NCBI GenBank assembly: GCA_900768075.1
Contig: CAAGBN010000004.1
Span: 1-63,044 of the forward strand
Reading direction: 5' to 3'
Source: Clostridia bacterium
Lineage (GTDB): Bacteria > Bacillota > Clostridia > Oscillospirales > Acutalibacteraceae
Length of the DNA: 63,044 nt
In this document: in pieces, positions 24,370 to 32,830 of the stretch
How the letters are laid out: the number at the start of each line of letters is the position of its first letter
Numbering within the stretch: the stretch's first letter is position 1
The notes under the pieces: generated by a model
The model's database searches: none
What the model saw: the letters and a program-made list of their open reading frames with translations, nothing else
What the model was told of the DNA's origin: nothing
Program-made: the position numbers and the translations under genes

Positions 24370-26425
24370 ACCCGAAATCCTTGCTCCAGCAGGGTCATAT
24401 GAATCCTTGGTTGCAGCTGTACGCTCAGGAGCAAATGCAGTTTATCTCGGCACATCTGCTTTTAATGCAAGAATGAAAGCCGATAACTTTGCAGATGAAA
24501 AGCTCAAAGAGGCCGTTGACTATTGCCATGCAAGAGGCGTCAAGGTACACGTTACCGTCAACACTCTGCTTCTTGACAGAGAAATCAAAGCCGCTCTCGA
24601 CATTATCAGACTTATTGCAGAAAGCGGTGCAGATGCTGTTATTCTTCAGGATCTCGGTATGGCTTATCTTTTCAAAAAATGTGCAGGCGACATTGAAAGA
24701 CACGCTTCAACTCAGATGTCCGTTGGTACTCCCAGCGGTGTAAAGCTTCTTTCAGAGCTTGGCTATAAACGTGCAGTGCTCCCCCGCGAGCTTTCAGCAG
24801 GTGAGATAAAAGAAATCAAAGACTCTGCAGAAGCCGAAATCGAAATATTTGTACACGGTGCACTTTGTATGTGTGTATCGGGTCAGTGCTATATGAGCAG
24901 TATCTTCGGTGAAAGAAGCGGTAACAGAGGCCTTTGTGCTCAGCCCTGCAGACTTCCCTTTGCAGTTCAGGGTGGCACAGGAAACGATCTGAGTCTCAAA
25001 GATTTATCTCTTGTAGAAAAAGCTGACGATATTCTCTCTATGGGAATTAAGTCACTGAAAATCGAGGGCAGAATGAAGCGCCCCGAATATGTCAGCGCTG
25101 CAGTAACGAGTGTAAAATGTGCCCTTGAGGGTAAGCTTCAGCAGGAACTGACAGATAAGCTTCGTGCTGTGTTCTCCCGTTCAGGCTTCACTCAGGGTTA
25201 TTTCGAAAGCAAGCTTGGCAGAGATATGTTCGGCATAAGACAAAAGGAAGATGTAACAGCTTCCACCAATAAGGTTCTCACAGAGCTTTCAAGAGCATAC
25301 GAAAAAGAAACTCCCCTTATCCCCGTCGAGTTCTATTTAAGCGTGGTTGAGGGTGAAAAGGTATCCTTAAGCGTTTCGGCTATGGGCAAGACCTGCTTTG
25401 TGACAGATGATGCTATTCCTGAAAAGGCGCTCAACAAGCCTCTTACTAAAGAGGGACTCACTGAAAGAATCGGTAAATGCGGTGGCACACAGTTCTATGC
25501 CGAAAAGATTGAAATTGATCTCGATGAGGGACTTATTGTACCTGCAAGTGTTATAAATAATCTTCGCAGAACTGCCCTTTCAGAGCTTGAAAATAAGCTC
25601 ACATCTGTAAAGTCAGTTCCCTTTACAGATATAGTTGTAAAAACACCCTCTCACCAGGTAAATACACCGCCTAAATTCCACATCAGAGTGGCAAAAAAAG
25701 AGCAGATTCCGAGCAATCTCGAAAATGTTGAAAACTTGTATTTGCCTATAAACATTGATGAAAACTCAGTGGAAAGCCTTAAAAACTCAGGTGTAAACCT
25801 TGGAATTGAGGTGCCAAGAGGCATTTTCGGCAACGAATCAGCTGTTGAAAAGCTGCTTTTAAGAGCAAAGGCTATGGGAATCAAAATCGCTTACTGTTCA
25901 AATCTTGATGCTTTAGCTATTGCTAAAAAGCTCGGTTTTGAGATTCATACAGGCTTTTCAATGAACACTGCAAACAGTCTTTCCGTAGGTGTTTTAGAGG
26001 AGCTCGGTGTAAAGTCTTTAACCTTGTCACCCGAGCTTACATTAAAAGATCTCGCTACCATAGGCGGCAGGGTACCAAGAGGTATCATTGCATATGGCAG
26101 ACTGCCCTTGATGCTCACAAGAAACTGCCCCATTAAAAACGGCAAGACCTGTCAGGAATGCAAAATGAACTCATATCTCACTGACAGATTAGGCAAGAAA
26201 TTCCCCGTTGTATGTAATATGGGCTTTAGCGAAATTCTCAACTCAGCACCCATATATATGGCTGACAGAATGAGTGAAATTAAAAATATGGACTTCGTAA
26301 CCTTCTATTTTACCAAAGAAAAAAAGGAAACCTGCGAAGCTATACTTGAAGCTTACAAAAAGGGCAAAAAGCTTTCCGATGCTTCAAGCTATACCAGAGG
26401 ACTTTATTACAGAGGTGCAATATAA
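24359..26425 (+). CDS. U32 family peptidase/RNA hydroxylation-type protein
   Basis: A 688-residue protein. The N-terminal U32 domain (about 1-330) opens PEILAPAGSYESLVAAVRSGANAVYLG and carries the cysteine signature GALCMCVSGQCYMS, then NRGLCAQPCRLPF. The C-terminal half (about 370-688, DUF3656-like) ends with a second cysteine cluster (NCPIKNGKTCQECKM). U32 proteins were first called collagenases, but several (RlhA, TrhP) act in RNA hydroxylation using iron-sulfur chemistry, so an RNA-modifying role is more likely. It overlaps zapA by 11 bp and is translationally coupled to it. Confidence 0.88.
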   Translation: MKNKPEILAPAGSYESLVAAVRSGANAVYLGTSAFNARMKADNFADEKLKEAVDYCHARGVKVHVTVNTLLLDREIKAALDIIRLIAESGADAVILQDLGMAYLFKKCAGDIERHASTQMSVGTPSGVKLLSELGYKRAVLPRELSAGEIKEIKDSAEAEIEIFVHGALCMCVSGQCYMSSIFGERSGNRGLCAQPCRLPFAVQGGTGNDLSLKDLSLVEKADDILSMGIKSLKIEGRMKRPEYVSAAVTSVKCALEGKLQQELTDKLRAVFSRSGFTQGYFESKLGRDMFGIRQKEDVTASTNKVLTELSRAYEKETPLIPVEFYLSVVEGEKVSLSVSAMGKTCFVTDDAIPEKALNKPLTKEGLTERIGKCGGTQFYAEKIEIDLDEGLIVPASVINNLRRTALSELENKLTSVKSVPFTDIVVKTPSHQVNTPPKFHIRVAKKEQIPSNLENVENLYLPINIDENSVESLKNSGVNLGIEVPRGIFGNESAVEKLLLRAKAMGIKIAYCSNLDALAIAKKLGFEIHTGFSMNTANSLSVGVLEELGVKSLTLSPELTLKDLATIGGRVPRGIIAYGRLPLMLTRNCPIKNGKTCQECKMNSYLTDRLGKKFPVVCNMGFSEILNSAPIYMADRMSEIKNMDFVTFYFTKEKKETCEAILEAYKKGKKLSDASSYTRGLYYRGAI

Positions 26426-26446
26426 CAATAAAAAAGGAGACTTATT

Positions 26447-26944
26447 ATGGCTAAAAGACAGGACTATTTATCATGGGATGAATACTTTATGGGCGTTGCA
26501 ATGCTCTCATCCTACAGAAGCAAGGACCCCAACACTCAGGTTGGTGCCTGCATTGTAAACGACAAAAATCGTATTATGTCAATGGGCTACAACGGCTTCC
26601 CCTCAGGCTGCAGTGACGACGAATTCCCCTGGGAGAGAGACGGTGAGGCTTACGACACAAAATATCCCTATGTATGTCACGCTGAACTCAATGCAATTCT
26701 CAACTGCAGAGGCACCAATCTTGAAGGCTCAAGACTTTATGTTGCTCTCTTCCCCTGCAACGAGTGTGCTAAGGCTATTATTCAGAGTGGTATCAAGGAA
26801 GTTGTTTACATATCAGACAAGTATGCTAACACTATGGGCACAAGAGCTTCAAAGAGAATGTTTGAGGCTGCAGGTGTTAAGATGACAAAGCTCAACCCCA
26901 GCAGAGAAACTGTACTCATTGACTTCGACGAGAAGAAGATATAA
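26447..26944 (+). CDS. Deoxycytidylate deaminase
   Basis: A 165-residue zinc enzyme that deaminates dCMP to dUMP for dTTP synthesis. The zinc and catalytic residues are visible: His78 and Glu80 in CHAELNAIL, Cys104 and Cys107 in PCNECAK. The N-terminal MLSSYRSKDPNTQVGACIVN and MGYNGFPSGCSDDEFPW regions are those of the dCMP deaminase (ComEB-like) family. AAAAAGGAG precedes the start. It follows the U32 gene by 21 bp and probably shares its transcript. Confidence 0.95.
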   Translation: MAKRQDYLSWDEYFMGVAMLSSYRSKDPNTQVGACIVNDKNRIMSMGYNGFPSGCSDDEFPWERDGEAYDTKYPYVCHAELNAILNCRGTNLEGSRLYVALFPCNECAKAIIQSGIKEVVYISDKYANTMGTRASKRMFEAAGVKMTKLNPSRETVLIDFDEKKI

Positions 26945-26975
26945 AGAATCAAATCGCATTTTTGATTCGTCCTGG

Positions 26976-27022
26976 CGCCCCTGAAAGGGGAGCTGGCAAA
27001 TGTAAAGCATTTGACTGAGGGG
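26976..27022. repeat. Interspersed palindromic repeat (AGGGGAG / GTCAC type), copy 2
   Basis: GCCCCTGAAAGGGGAGC is followed by a CAAATG/CATTTG hairpin and then ACTGAGGGG. It has the same order of parts as 781-820 in the reverse sense, with the second stem changed on both sides. The adjoining GCGACAGCAAGAAGAATGCC resembles the flank of copy 1. Confidence 0.6.
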
Positions 27023-27068
27023 TCTACGCGACAGCAAGAAGAATGCCACGCGGCGAGCGAATATAATT

Positions 27069-27102
27069 AAGGCGAGTAGGTTAATCCCTACCCGCCTTTT
27101 AG
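27069..27102 (+). terminator. Terminator of the U32-dCMP deaminase operon (AAGGCGRGTAG family)
   Basis: AAGGCGAGTAGG / CCTACCCGCCTT stem, then TTAGTTTTGTTTTTT. Near-identical hairpins recur at 31568, 34588 and 44388. Confidence 0.8.
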
Positions 27103-27117
27103 TTTTGTTTTTTCTTT

Positions 27118-27175
27118 GCCCTCGCCGGGCAGGCATTACTTTTTCCTATCGTGGAAAAAGTAATCAAAAACACGA
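27118..27175. repeat. TTACTTTT palindrome family, copy R4
   Basis: GCCCTCGCCGGGCAGGC precedes ATTACTTTTTCC / GGAAAAAGTAAT with a six-base loop, then CAAAAACACGA. This intact copy shows what the interrupted copy at 37534-37693 looked like before insertion. A half copy (GCCACGCGGCGAGCG) lies at 27044-27058. Confidence 0.7.
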
Positions 27176-27179
27176 TTTA

Positions 27180-28355
27180 TTATTTGCCTAATGCTTCCTT
27201 GAGCTGATTCATAGCCTTAACTATAATCTCTCTCGGACAAGCTAATACTACCCTCTGGAACTGATTAGCTATCTCACCGAAAATCTTACCTGCATCAAGC
27301 CAAAGCTTTGCCTTGTTGATAATAACATCATCAAGCTCGTCACTTGTAAGACCTAAACCACTGCAATCAAGCCAAGCGAAATATGTTCCCTCAGGCTCTA
27401 CAAGCTTGATTTCAGGAATATTATCCTTAAGGAAGTCACGGATATAATCAAGGTTGCCCCTGATGTATTTCTTAAGCTCAAGACTCCATTCGTAGCCGTC
27501 CTTGTAAGCTGCCTTACAAGCAACAATACCAAGGTTGTTCATTACTGTGTAGCCTGAGCCTGCAATCTCAGCCTGATACTTTTCTCTGATGTCAGCACTG
27601 GGAATCCAGATGTTTGAAAGCTGTAAGCCTGCTACATTGAAGGTCTTACTGGGTGCTGTGCAGATGATAACCTTATCCTCCATATCAGGAACAGCCTCGG
27701 TGAACACAGTGTGAGGATTACCCTCCCAGGTGAAGTCACAGTGAATTTCATCGGAAACTACATATACGCCGTACTTCTTGCAGATTTCACCGAGCTTCTC
27801 AAGCTCATCCTTAGTCCATACTCTGCAAACAGGGTTATGAGGTGAGCAGAGAATGAAAAGCTTAACATCGTTATCCTTGATTTTCTGTTCGAAGTCCTCA
27901 AAGTCGATAGTATACTTGCCCTCAGTATAAACAAGGGGACTTTCGATAATCTGACGACCATTATTACGGATAACGTTGTAGAACGGATAGTATACGGGAG
28001 GCTGAATGATAACAGCTTCGCCCTCTTTTGTAAGAGCTCTTACAGCCATAGCAAGAGCATAAACAACACCGGGAGTTTTAACGAGCCACTCTTTTTCGGG
28101 TACCCAATTAAAATGGTCTCTGAACCAGGAAACTACGATATCATAGTAGTCATCCTTGGTGTCACTGTAACCGAAAATGCCGTGATCTACGCTTTTCTGC
28201 AGTGCTTCAATAACACAAGGTGCTGCCTTGAAGTCCATATCTGCAACCCACATAGGAAGCACATCTTCAGGGAGATTGTTCTCTTTTGCGAAATCGTGCT
28301 TTAAGCTGTTGGTATTTCTTCTGTCGATAATATTATCAAAATTTACGCTGTTCAT
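27180..28355 (-). CDS. MalY/PatB-type aminotransferase (cystathionine beta-lyase-like)
   Basis: A 391-residue pyridoxal-phosphate enzyme of fold type I. Family marks include the N-terminal DRRNTNSLKHD, VLPMWVADMDFKA, the cofactor-site LCSPHNPVCRVWTKDEL, SDEIHCDFTW, and the Schiff-base lysine in APSKTFNVAGLQ. PatB/MalY proteins cleave cystathionine or other cysteine S-conjugates to a thiol, pyruvate and ammonia. The gene begins nine bases after the flavin oxidoreductase gene, with GAGGTAA in front, so the two form one operon. The natural substrate is uncertain. Confidence 0.92.
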   Translation of the reverse strand: MNSVNFDNIIDRRNTNSLKHDFAKENNLPEDVLPMWVADMDFKAAPCVIEALQKSVDHGIFGYSDTKDDYYDIVVSWFRDHFNWVPEKEWLVKTPGVVYALAMAVRALTKEGEAVIIQPPVYYPFYNVIRNNGRQIIESPLVYTEGKYTIDFEDFEQKIKDNDVKLFILCSPHNPVCRVWTKDELEKLGEICKKYGVYVVSDEIHCDFTWEGNPHTVFTEAVPDMEDKVIICTAPSKTFNVAGLQLSNIWIPSADIREKYQAEIAGSGYTVMNNLGIVACKAAYKDGYEWSLELKKYIRGNLDYIRDFLKDNIPEIKLVEPEGTYFAWLDCSGLGLTSDELDDVIINKAKLWLDAGKIFGEIANQFQRVVLACPREIIVKAMNQLKEALGK

Positions 28356-28364
28356 TTTATTACC

Positions 28365-30434
28365 TCACTTGATATTTTTAACACACTTGTAAGCGCTCAT
28401 TGTGGCATTGGCAATTCTGCCCACCTTATCAGCATCACCTACAAGATAAACATTGCTCATATTCTTAATTTCGTCGTAGAGGCTCTTTTCAGATCTGACA
28501 CCCATAGCAAGTACAACAGCATCGCAATCAAGCTTGGTTGTTCTCTTTGTTTTGGTATCCTCTACTGTTACACCCTTTTCATCGATAGCGATAAGCTTCT
28601 TTGAAAGATAGAACTTTGTGCCTGCAGACTCAAGTCTCGGAATAACGTCGTTGGGATGCTGCATCCATACACCGGGAGCTGTTTCATCAGCCATTTCAAT
28701 GATAATAATCTTATTCTTCTTTGTTGTCAGAAGCTCTGCAGTTTCAAGACCTGTCATACCGCTGCCGATAACTGCTATCTTTTTACCTTCAAGCTCTACA
28801 CTGCCATTTAATATTTCTGTGGGAGTGTAAACACAATCTTTATCAGTACCCTCAATTGATTTGGGTTTTACAGCATTACCGCCTGTTGCACAGATAACTG
28901 CATAGGGCTTTTCAGCTTCAACAAGAGCCTTTGTAACCTCGGCAGAGTACTTAATCTCTACACCGAGCTTTTCGCAAACTGTAACAAGGTCTTCAATGCA
29001 CCAGTTAAGCTTTTCCTTATGAGGAGGTCTTGAGCCGAGATATACCTGACCGCCTGGATTCGCCTCTTTTTCATATACAGTAACCTTAAAGCCACGCTTC
29101 GCCATAAGCTCGGCCGCCGTCAGACCTGCAGGGCCTGCACCGATAACCATAACCTTTCTGCCGTCACCGTCTTCGGGAAGCTTGTAATCCTCTTCGCCGA
29201 CAAAGGGGTTAACTGCACAGTAGCCGTGGTCACCGGAATATGCATTATTCTGCATACTTTCAATACAGTAGAGACAGCACACACATCTCTTGATATCCTC
29301 TGCCCTTTCTTCCTTGGCCTTGTTTGCCCAGTGGGGGTCTGCAATATGAGGTCTGCCAAGAGATATCATATCCTGTGTACCCTCCTGAAGCTGTGCTTCA
29401 GCCTGCTCGGGACTTCTTATAAGGTTAGCCGCAATAACAGGAATTGATACTGCCTCCTTTACAGCTGCAGCCATATATTTTCTCCAGCCACACTTAAAGG
29501 ATGTAGGCTCAAGCCAATAGTTGAAGGTATCATAGGATGCACTTGAAACGTCGATGGCATCAACGCCTGCCTTTTCAAGGCGCTTAGCCATTTCAACACC
29601 CTCTTTAAGGTCATAGCCCTTGCCCTTTTTGCCTATCATCTCATAGCATTCATCTACTGTAAGACGGACAATAATGGGGAAATCCTTACCACATCTTTCC
29701 TTGATGCCTGCAATAATCTCAAGGATAAATCTCATTCTGTTTTCGAGAGAGCCGCCGTATTCGTCGGTACGGTGGTTTGTGTTGGGTGAAAGGAACTGCT
29801 GAAGCAGATAGCCATGTGAAGCGTGAAGCTGTACACCGTCGCAGCCTGCCTTTTTGACTCTTTCTGCCGCATCAATGAAGTCCTTTATAAGACCCTTGAT
29901 TTCGCTCTTGCGAAGCTCTCTGTTATTACCGTCGGAGAAGTAGCTGTTTTCACACTTTGAGGGTGCAACAACTCTCGGTACGATATGATGCTTCATAAGA
30001 AGCTTGCCTGCAGGCACAACCTTGTAAAGAGCATCCTTGAAAAAGGGCATTGCTTTATCGCAGGCAATAGACAGCGGCAGAGTACCCATAAGAAGACCCA
30101 TATTCTGTCGACCCGGGTGATGCAGCTGAACAAAGAGCTTTGCACCGTGCTGATGTATTCTGTCAGCAAAGTCCATCATACCTGCAATCTGATAGTCGTG
30201 GCTCATACCGAGCTGTGCAAAGGCTGATGCGCCTGTTCTGTCGTTGACACGGGTAATTTCAGTTATAATGAGACCTGTACCGCCCTTGGCTCTCTCTTCA
30301 TAGTAGTTCATAAGCTGATCAGTTGTTCTGCCGTCAAACTGACCGAAGTCCATAAGCATAGGTGCCATAGCGATACGGTTTTTAATTTCAACTTTACCTA
30401 TCTTAATAGGTGTAAAAAGCTTCTCGTACTTCAT
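28365..30434 (-). CDS. NADH:flavin oxidoreductase / 2,4-dienoyl-CoA reductase-like enoate reductase
   Basis: A 689-residue multi-cofactor enzyme. The N-terminal old-yellow-enzyme barrel binds FMN (residues 1-360; FTPIKIGKVEIKNRIAMAPM, HASHGYLLQQFLSP). A cysteine cluster at 384-390 plus Cys406 fits the [4Fe-4S] site. The C-terminal part binds FAD and NAD(P)H (VIGAGPAGLTAAELMAKRG near 430 and VIGSGMTGLETAELL later). This is the FadH/enoate reductase layout, which reduces activated C=C bonds. The ATG at 30434 follows AAAGGAG. It is co-transcribed with the MalY-like gene and divergent from an SDR gene. The substrate is not known. Confidence 0.92.
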   Translation of the reverse strand: MKYEKLFTPIKIGKVEIKNRIAMAPMLMDFGQFDGRTTDQLMNYYEERAKGGTGLIITEITRVNDRTGASAFAQLGMSHDYQIAGMMDFADRIHQHGAKLFVQLHHPGRQNMGLLMGTLPLSIACDKAMPFFKDALYKVVPAGKLLMKHHIVPRVVAPSKCENSYFSDGNNRELRKSEIKGLIKDFIDAAERVKKAGCDGVQLHASHGYLLQQFLSPNTNHRTDEYGGSLENRMRFILEIIAGIKERCGKDFPIIVRLTVDECYEMIGKKGKGYDLKEGVEMAKRLEKAGVDAIDVSSASYDTFNYWLEPTSFKCGWRKYMAAAVKEAVSIPVIAANLIRSPEQAEAQLQEGTQDMISLGRPHIADPHWANKAKEERAEDIKRCVCCLYCIESMQNNAYSGDHGYCAVNPFVGEEDYKLPEDGDGRKVMVIGAGPAGLTAAELMAKRGFKVTVYEKEANPGGQVYLGSRPPHKEKLNWCIEDLVTVCEKLGVEIKYSAEVTKALVEAEKPYAVICATGGNAVKPKSIEGTDKDCVYTPTEILNGSVELEGKKIAVIGSGMTGLETAELLTTKKNKIIIIEMADETAPGVWMQHPNDVIPRLESAGTKFYLSKKLIAIDEKGVTVEDTKTKRTTKLDCDAVVLAMGVRSEKSLYDEIKNMSNVYLVGDADKVGRIANATMSAYKCVKNIK

Positions 30435-30521
30435 GTTTTTTCTCCTTTGCAAATATAGTTAAATCATATTTTCATACTGATTAAATATTAACATTTTCGG
30501 CTCAAAAAGGCAACTGTTTTA

Positions 30522-30550
30522 TTGACTTATTCTTAAATTTGGGCTATTAT
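30522..30550 (+). promoter_or_regulatory. Promoter of the SDR gene
   Basis: TTGACT (30522-30527), 17 bp, TATTAT (30545-30550), about 40 bp before the start at 30593. Confidence 0.7.
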
Positions 30551-30592
30551 TGTTTTATAAAGTCGGCTTTTGCCGAAAAAAGGAGAAATATT

Positions 30593-31375
30593 ATGATTAC
30601 TAACAAAACTATCGTTTTAACGGGTGCTGACAGCGGCATCGGTTTAGAAGTGCTTAAGCTTTTAGCAAGTGAAAAGAGCAATAAAATTTTAGCTGTTGAT
30701 AAAAACTGCAGAAATATGGATAAAGTTCCCGGTAACATCATCACATATCAGTGTGATGTATCAAGCAAAGAGGGTGTTGATTCTATCTTTGAAAAGGCTA
30801 TTGCAGAGCTTGGATCAATTGATATTTTCTATGCTAATGCAGGCTATCCCTACTATGAAATCATCGACTATGTTGACTGGGAAAGAACACAGAGAATGTT
30901 CGAGACCAACGTATTCTCCCCTATTTATACATATGAAAAGTATAAGCAGTATCTTGGCGGTAAAGAGGGACATCTTGCAATTACTGTTTCAGCTATCGGC
31001 AAAATGGCAATGCCCGGCTTTACTACATATTCAGCAACAAAGTTTGCTATGGAGGGCTTCCAGCAAGGTATCAGATTTGAGCTTCCTGAAAATATGAAGC
31101 TTACATGCCTTTATCCTATTGCAACTGATACAGGCTTCTTTGCTGCTGCCAATGAGGTTGAATTTGAGAGACCCTTCCCTGTGCAGAGTCCCAAGGTTGT
31201 TGCAAAGAAGATGGTCAAGGCACTTGAAAAGGGAAAGAAGAGTGTAAATCCCAGCTTCCTTTTCACACTTTCAGGAGTACTGTTTGGGGTATGTCCTCCT
31301 ATTAAGAGTGTATATTTAGGACTTGAGAAGGCGAAGTTCAAGAGATTTCTTGATAAAGTGGGAAAGAAGATATAA
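30593..31375 (+). CDS. Short-chain dehydrogenase/reductase
   Basis: A 260-residue NAD(P)-dependent oxidoreductase. The cofactor motif TGADSGIGLEV is at residues 10-20, then NAGYPYYE, and the catalytic Ser...Tyr-x-x-x-Lys in ITVSAIGKMAMPGFTTYSATK. The C-terminal basic and hydrophobic segment (VCPPIKSVYLGLEKAKFKRFL) is of the kind seen in membrane-associated SDRs. I chose the ATG at 30593 because AAAGGAG lies eight bases before it. It is divergent from the enoate reductase operon and might act on the same substrate class. Confidence 0.92.
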   Translation: MITNKTIVLTGADSGIGLEVLKLLASEKSNKILAVDKNCRNMDKVPGNIITYQCDVSSKEGVDSIFEKAIAELGSIDIFYANAGYPYYEIIDYVDWERTQRMFETNVFSPIYTYEKYKQYLGGKEGHLAITVSAIGKMAMPGFTTYSATKFAMEGFQQGIRFELPENMKLTCLYPIATDTGFFAAANEVEFERPFPVQSPKVVAKKMVKALEKGKKSVNPSFLFTLSGVLFGVCPPIKSVYLGLEKAKFKRFLDKVGKKI

Positions 31376-31425
31376 AAATAAATAAGGAAAATTTTGTTGG
31401 GGCTTTTATAAAAGCTTGCGGGGCA

Positions 31426-31530
31426 TCGTCACCGAAGCGCCACCTGTGGTGGAAGAAGCGAGGTGAGGATGGCGCAGTGGTCAAAATTCATAGGCCGTAG
31501 GGCCGTAATGAATTTTGGGAACCACAAGAG
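31426..31530 (+). repeat. Two-domain structured interspersed element, copy A
   Basis: A 105-bp element with two predicted folds. The first is closed by GCGCCA/TGGCGC. The second is closed by GTGGT...ACCAC and contains CAAAATTCAT (31482-31491) paired with ATGAATTTTG (31509-31518), capped by a GGCC/GGCC hairpin. Copy B at 37549-37656 keeps the frame of the element but has a different inner stem that still pairs. Neither strand encodes a convincing protein. Confidence 0.65.
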
Positions 31531-31567
31531 GCAAAGGCAAAGTCCTGAAACAGAAAAGAAAAGTTAA

Positions 31568-31598
31568 AAGGCGGGTAGAAATAAAATCTACTCGCCTT
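31568..31598 (-). terminator. Terminator of galM (AAGGCGRGTAG family)
   Basis: AAGGCGGGTAGA / TCTACTCGCCTT stem; the minus strand continues TTTTAACTTTTC. It lies beyond the aldose epimerase stop, with the R5 repeat in between. Confidence 0.7.
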
Positions 31599-31606
31599 AA
31601 TTATAT

Positions 31607-31653
31607 GCGCTCGCCGCGTGGCGTTACTTTTCTTATAAGAAAAGTAACCAAAA
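31607..31653. repeat. TTACTTTT palindrome family, copy R5
   Basis: GCGCTCGCCGCGTGGC head, then a perfect 26-base palindrome at 31623-31648 (arms GTTACTTTTCTTA), then CAAAAG. In this copy the loop itself is fully paired. Confidence 0.7.
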
Positions 31654-31665
31654 GAATTTTCCTTA

Positions 31666-32706
31666 TTACACCTTAAATATAGTGGTGCTCTGGAATTTTT
31701 CCCCTGCCTTAAATGTGCACTGAGGGAAATTAGCCTGATTAGGTGTGTCAGGATAATACTGTGTTTCAAGACAGAAACCATAATGCTTCTGGAGTGCAAT
31801 ACCACCCTTACCAATTTCACTGCCGTCAAGGAAGTTGCCTGTGTAAAGCTGTACACCGGGAAGGTCACTCATAACCTCAAGCTTTCTGCCGCTTTTTTCA
31901 TCAGTTACCTTTGCAACAAGACGAAGCTTGCCGGCTTCACCGTTTACACAGAAATTGTGGTCGTAACCACGGCACATAATAAGCTGTTCATCATCTGCAC
32001 CGATTTCCTTGCCGATCTTCTTAGGTGTTGTGAAATCAAATGCAGTGCCCTTAACGCTTCTGATTTCACCTGTGGGAATACTGTCAGCATCTGTAGGTGT
32101 GAAGTAGTCACAGTTGAGCATTAACTCGTGGTCAAGTACATCACCGTTTGCAGTTGTACCGAGGTTGAAGTAAGCGTGGTTTGTCATATTGATGATAGTA
32201 TCCTTATCGGAAACAGCCTTGTAAGTAATCTCAAGCTCATTTCTGTCTGTAAGTCTGTAAACAACAGTTACATCGACATTACCCGGGAAGCCTTCCTTAC
32301 CGTCGGGGCTGTGGTATGTGAACTCAACAGCATTATCATCAATGATGATAGCCTTCCATACAGCACTTGAGTACTCAGCACCACCGTGAAGACAAGTCTT
32401 GCCCTTTTCATTCTGTGTTACCTGATACTCTGTATCGCCAACCTTGAACTTGCCGCCGCAGAGTCTGTTAGCGTACTGACCGATAACCTGGCCTGTGTAT
32501 GTGCCTGATGTAATATGATAATCAATAGTGTCAAAGCCCATAATGATATCACCCATATTGCCGTCCTTATCGGGGCAGGTGAAAGAGTTAAGTGTAGCAC
32601 CTTTGGTGATGATGCCTGCACTGATTTCGTTGTTGTTTGTGATTGTGAAAAGATGTACCTCTGTGCCGTCGGGCATAAAGGCATAATGTGTTTTTGTAAC
32701 GCTCAT
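31666..32706 (-). CDS. galM: Aldose 1-epimerase (mutarotase)
   Basis: A 346-residue enzyme that interconverts the alpha and beta anomers of sugars such as glucose and galactose. It has the galactose mutarotase fold with FTCPDKDGNMGDIIMGF, QYANRLCGGKF and TCLHGG, the catalytic His in NMTNHAYFNL, RGYDHNFCV and the late LPGVQLYTGNFLDG, plus the C-terminal catalytic-glutamate region CLETQYYPDTPNQANFP. The ATG at 32706 has AAAGGAT upstream. It is monocistronic or read from the lipase-like gene, although a terminator lies between them. It fits the sugar-degrading profile of the region. Confidence 0.96.
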   Translation of the reverse strand: MSVTKTHYAFMPDGTEVHLFTITNNNEISAGIITKGATLNSFTCPDKDGNMGDIIMGFDTIDYHITSGTYTGQVIGQYANRLCGGKFKVGDTEYQVTQNEKGKTCLHGGAEYSSAVWKAIIIDDNAVEFTYHSPDGKEGFPGNVDVTVVYRLTDRNELEITYKAVSDKDTIINMTNHAYFNLGTTANGDVLDHELMLNCDYFTPTDADSIPTGEIRSVKGTAFDFTTPKKIGKEIGADDEQLIMCRGYDHNFCVNGEAGKLRLVAKVTDEKSGRKLEVMSDLPGVQLYTGNFLDGSEIGKGGIALQKHYGFCLETQYYPDTPNQANFPQCTFKAGEKFQSTTIFKV

Positions 32707-32792
32707 AATTTTATCCTTTCTTCGGCATACCGAATTTAACTTCCCTGCTATTGTATCATAAAATATAAAATTTGTAAATGAGGAGAACAAAT

Positions 32793-32818
32793 AAAAGCAA
32801 CAGATAATCTGTTGCTTT
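32793..32818 (-). terminator. Terminator of the lipase-like gene
   Basis: AAAAGCAACAGA / TCTGTTGCTTTT, a 12-bp perfect stem, followed on the minus strand by ATTTGTT. Confidence 0.75.
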
Positions 32819-32830
32819 TACAGGTTTTTA

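Noticed and set aside
31426..31530. Possible tRNA gene (GCGCAGTGGTCAA resembles a D-arm)
   Set aside because: No acceptor stem, anticodon arm or T-loop sequence can be placed; the second copy changes in ways a tRNA would not allow.
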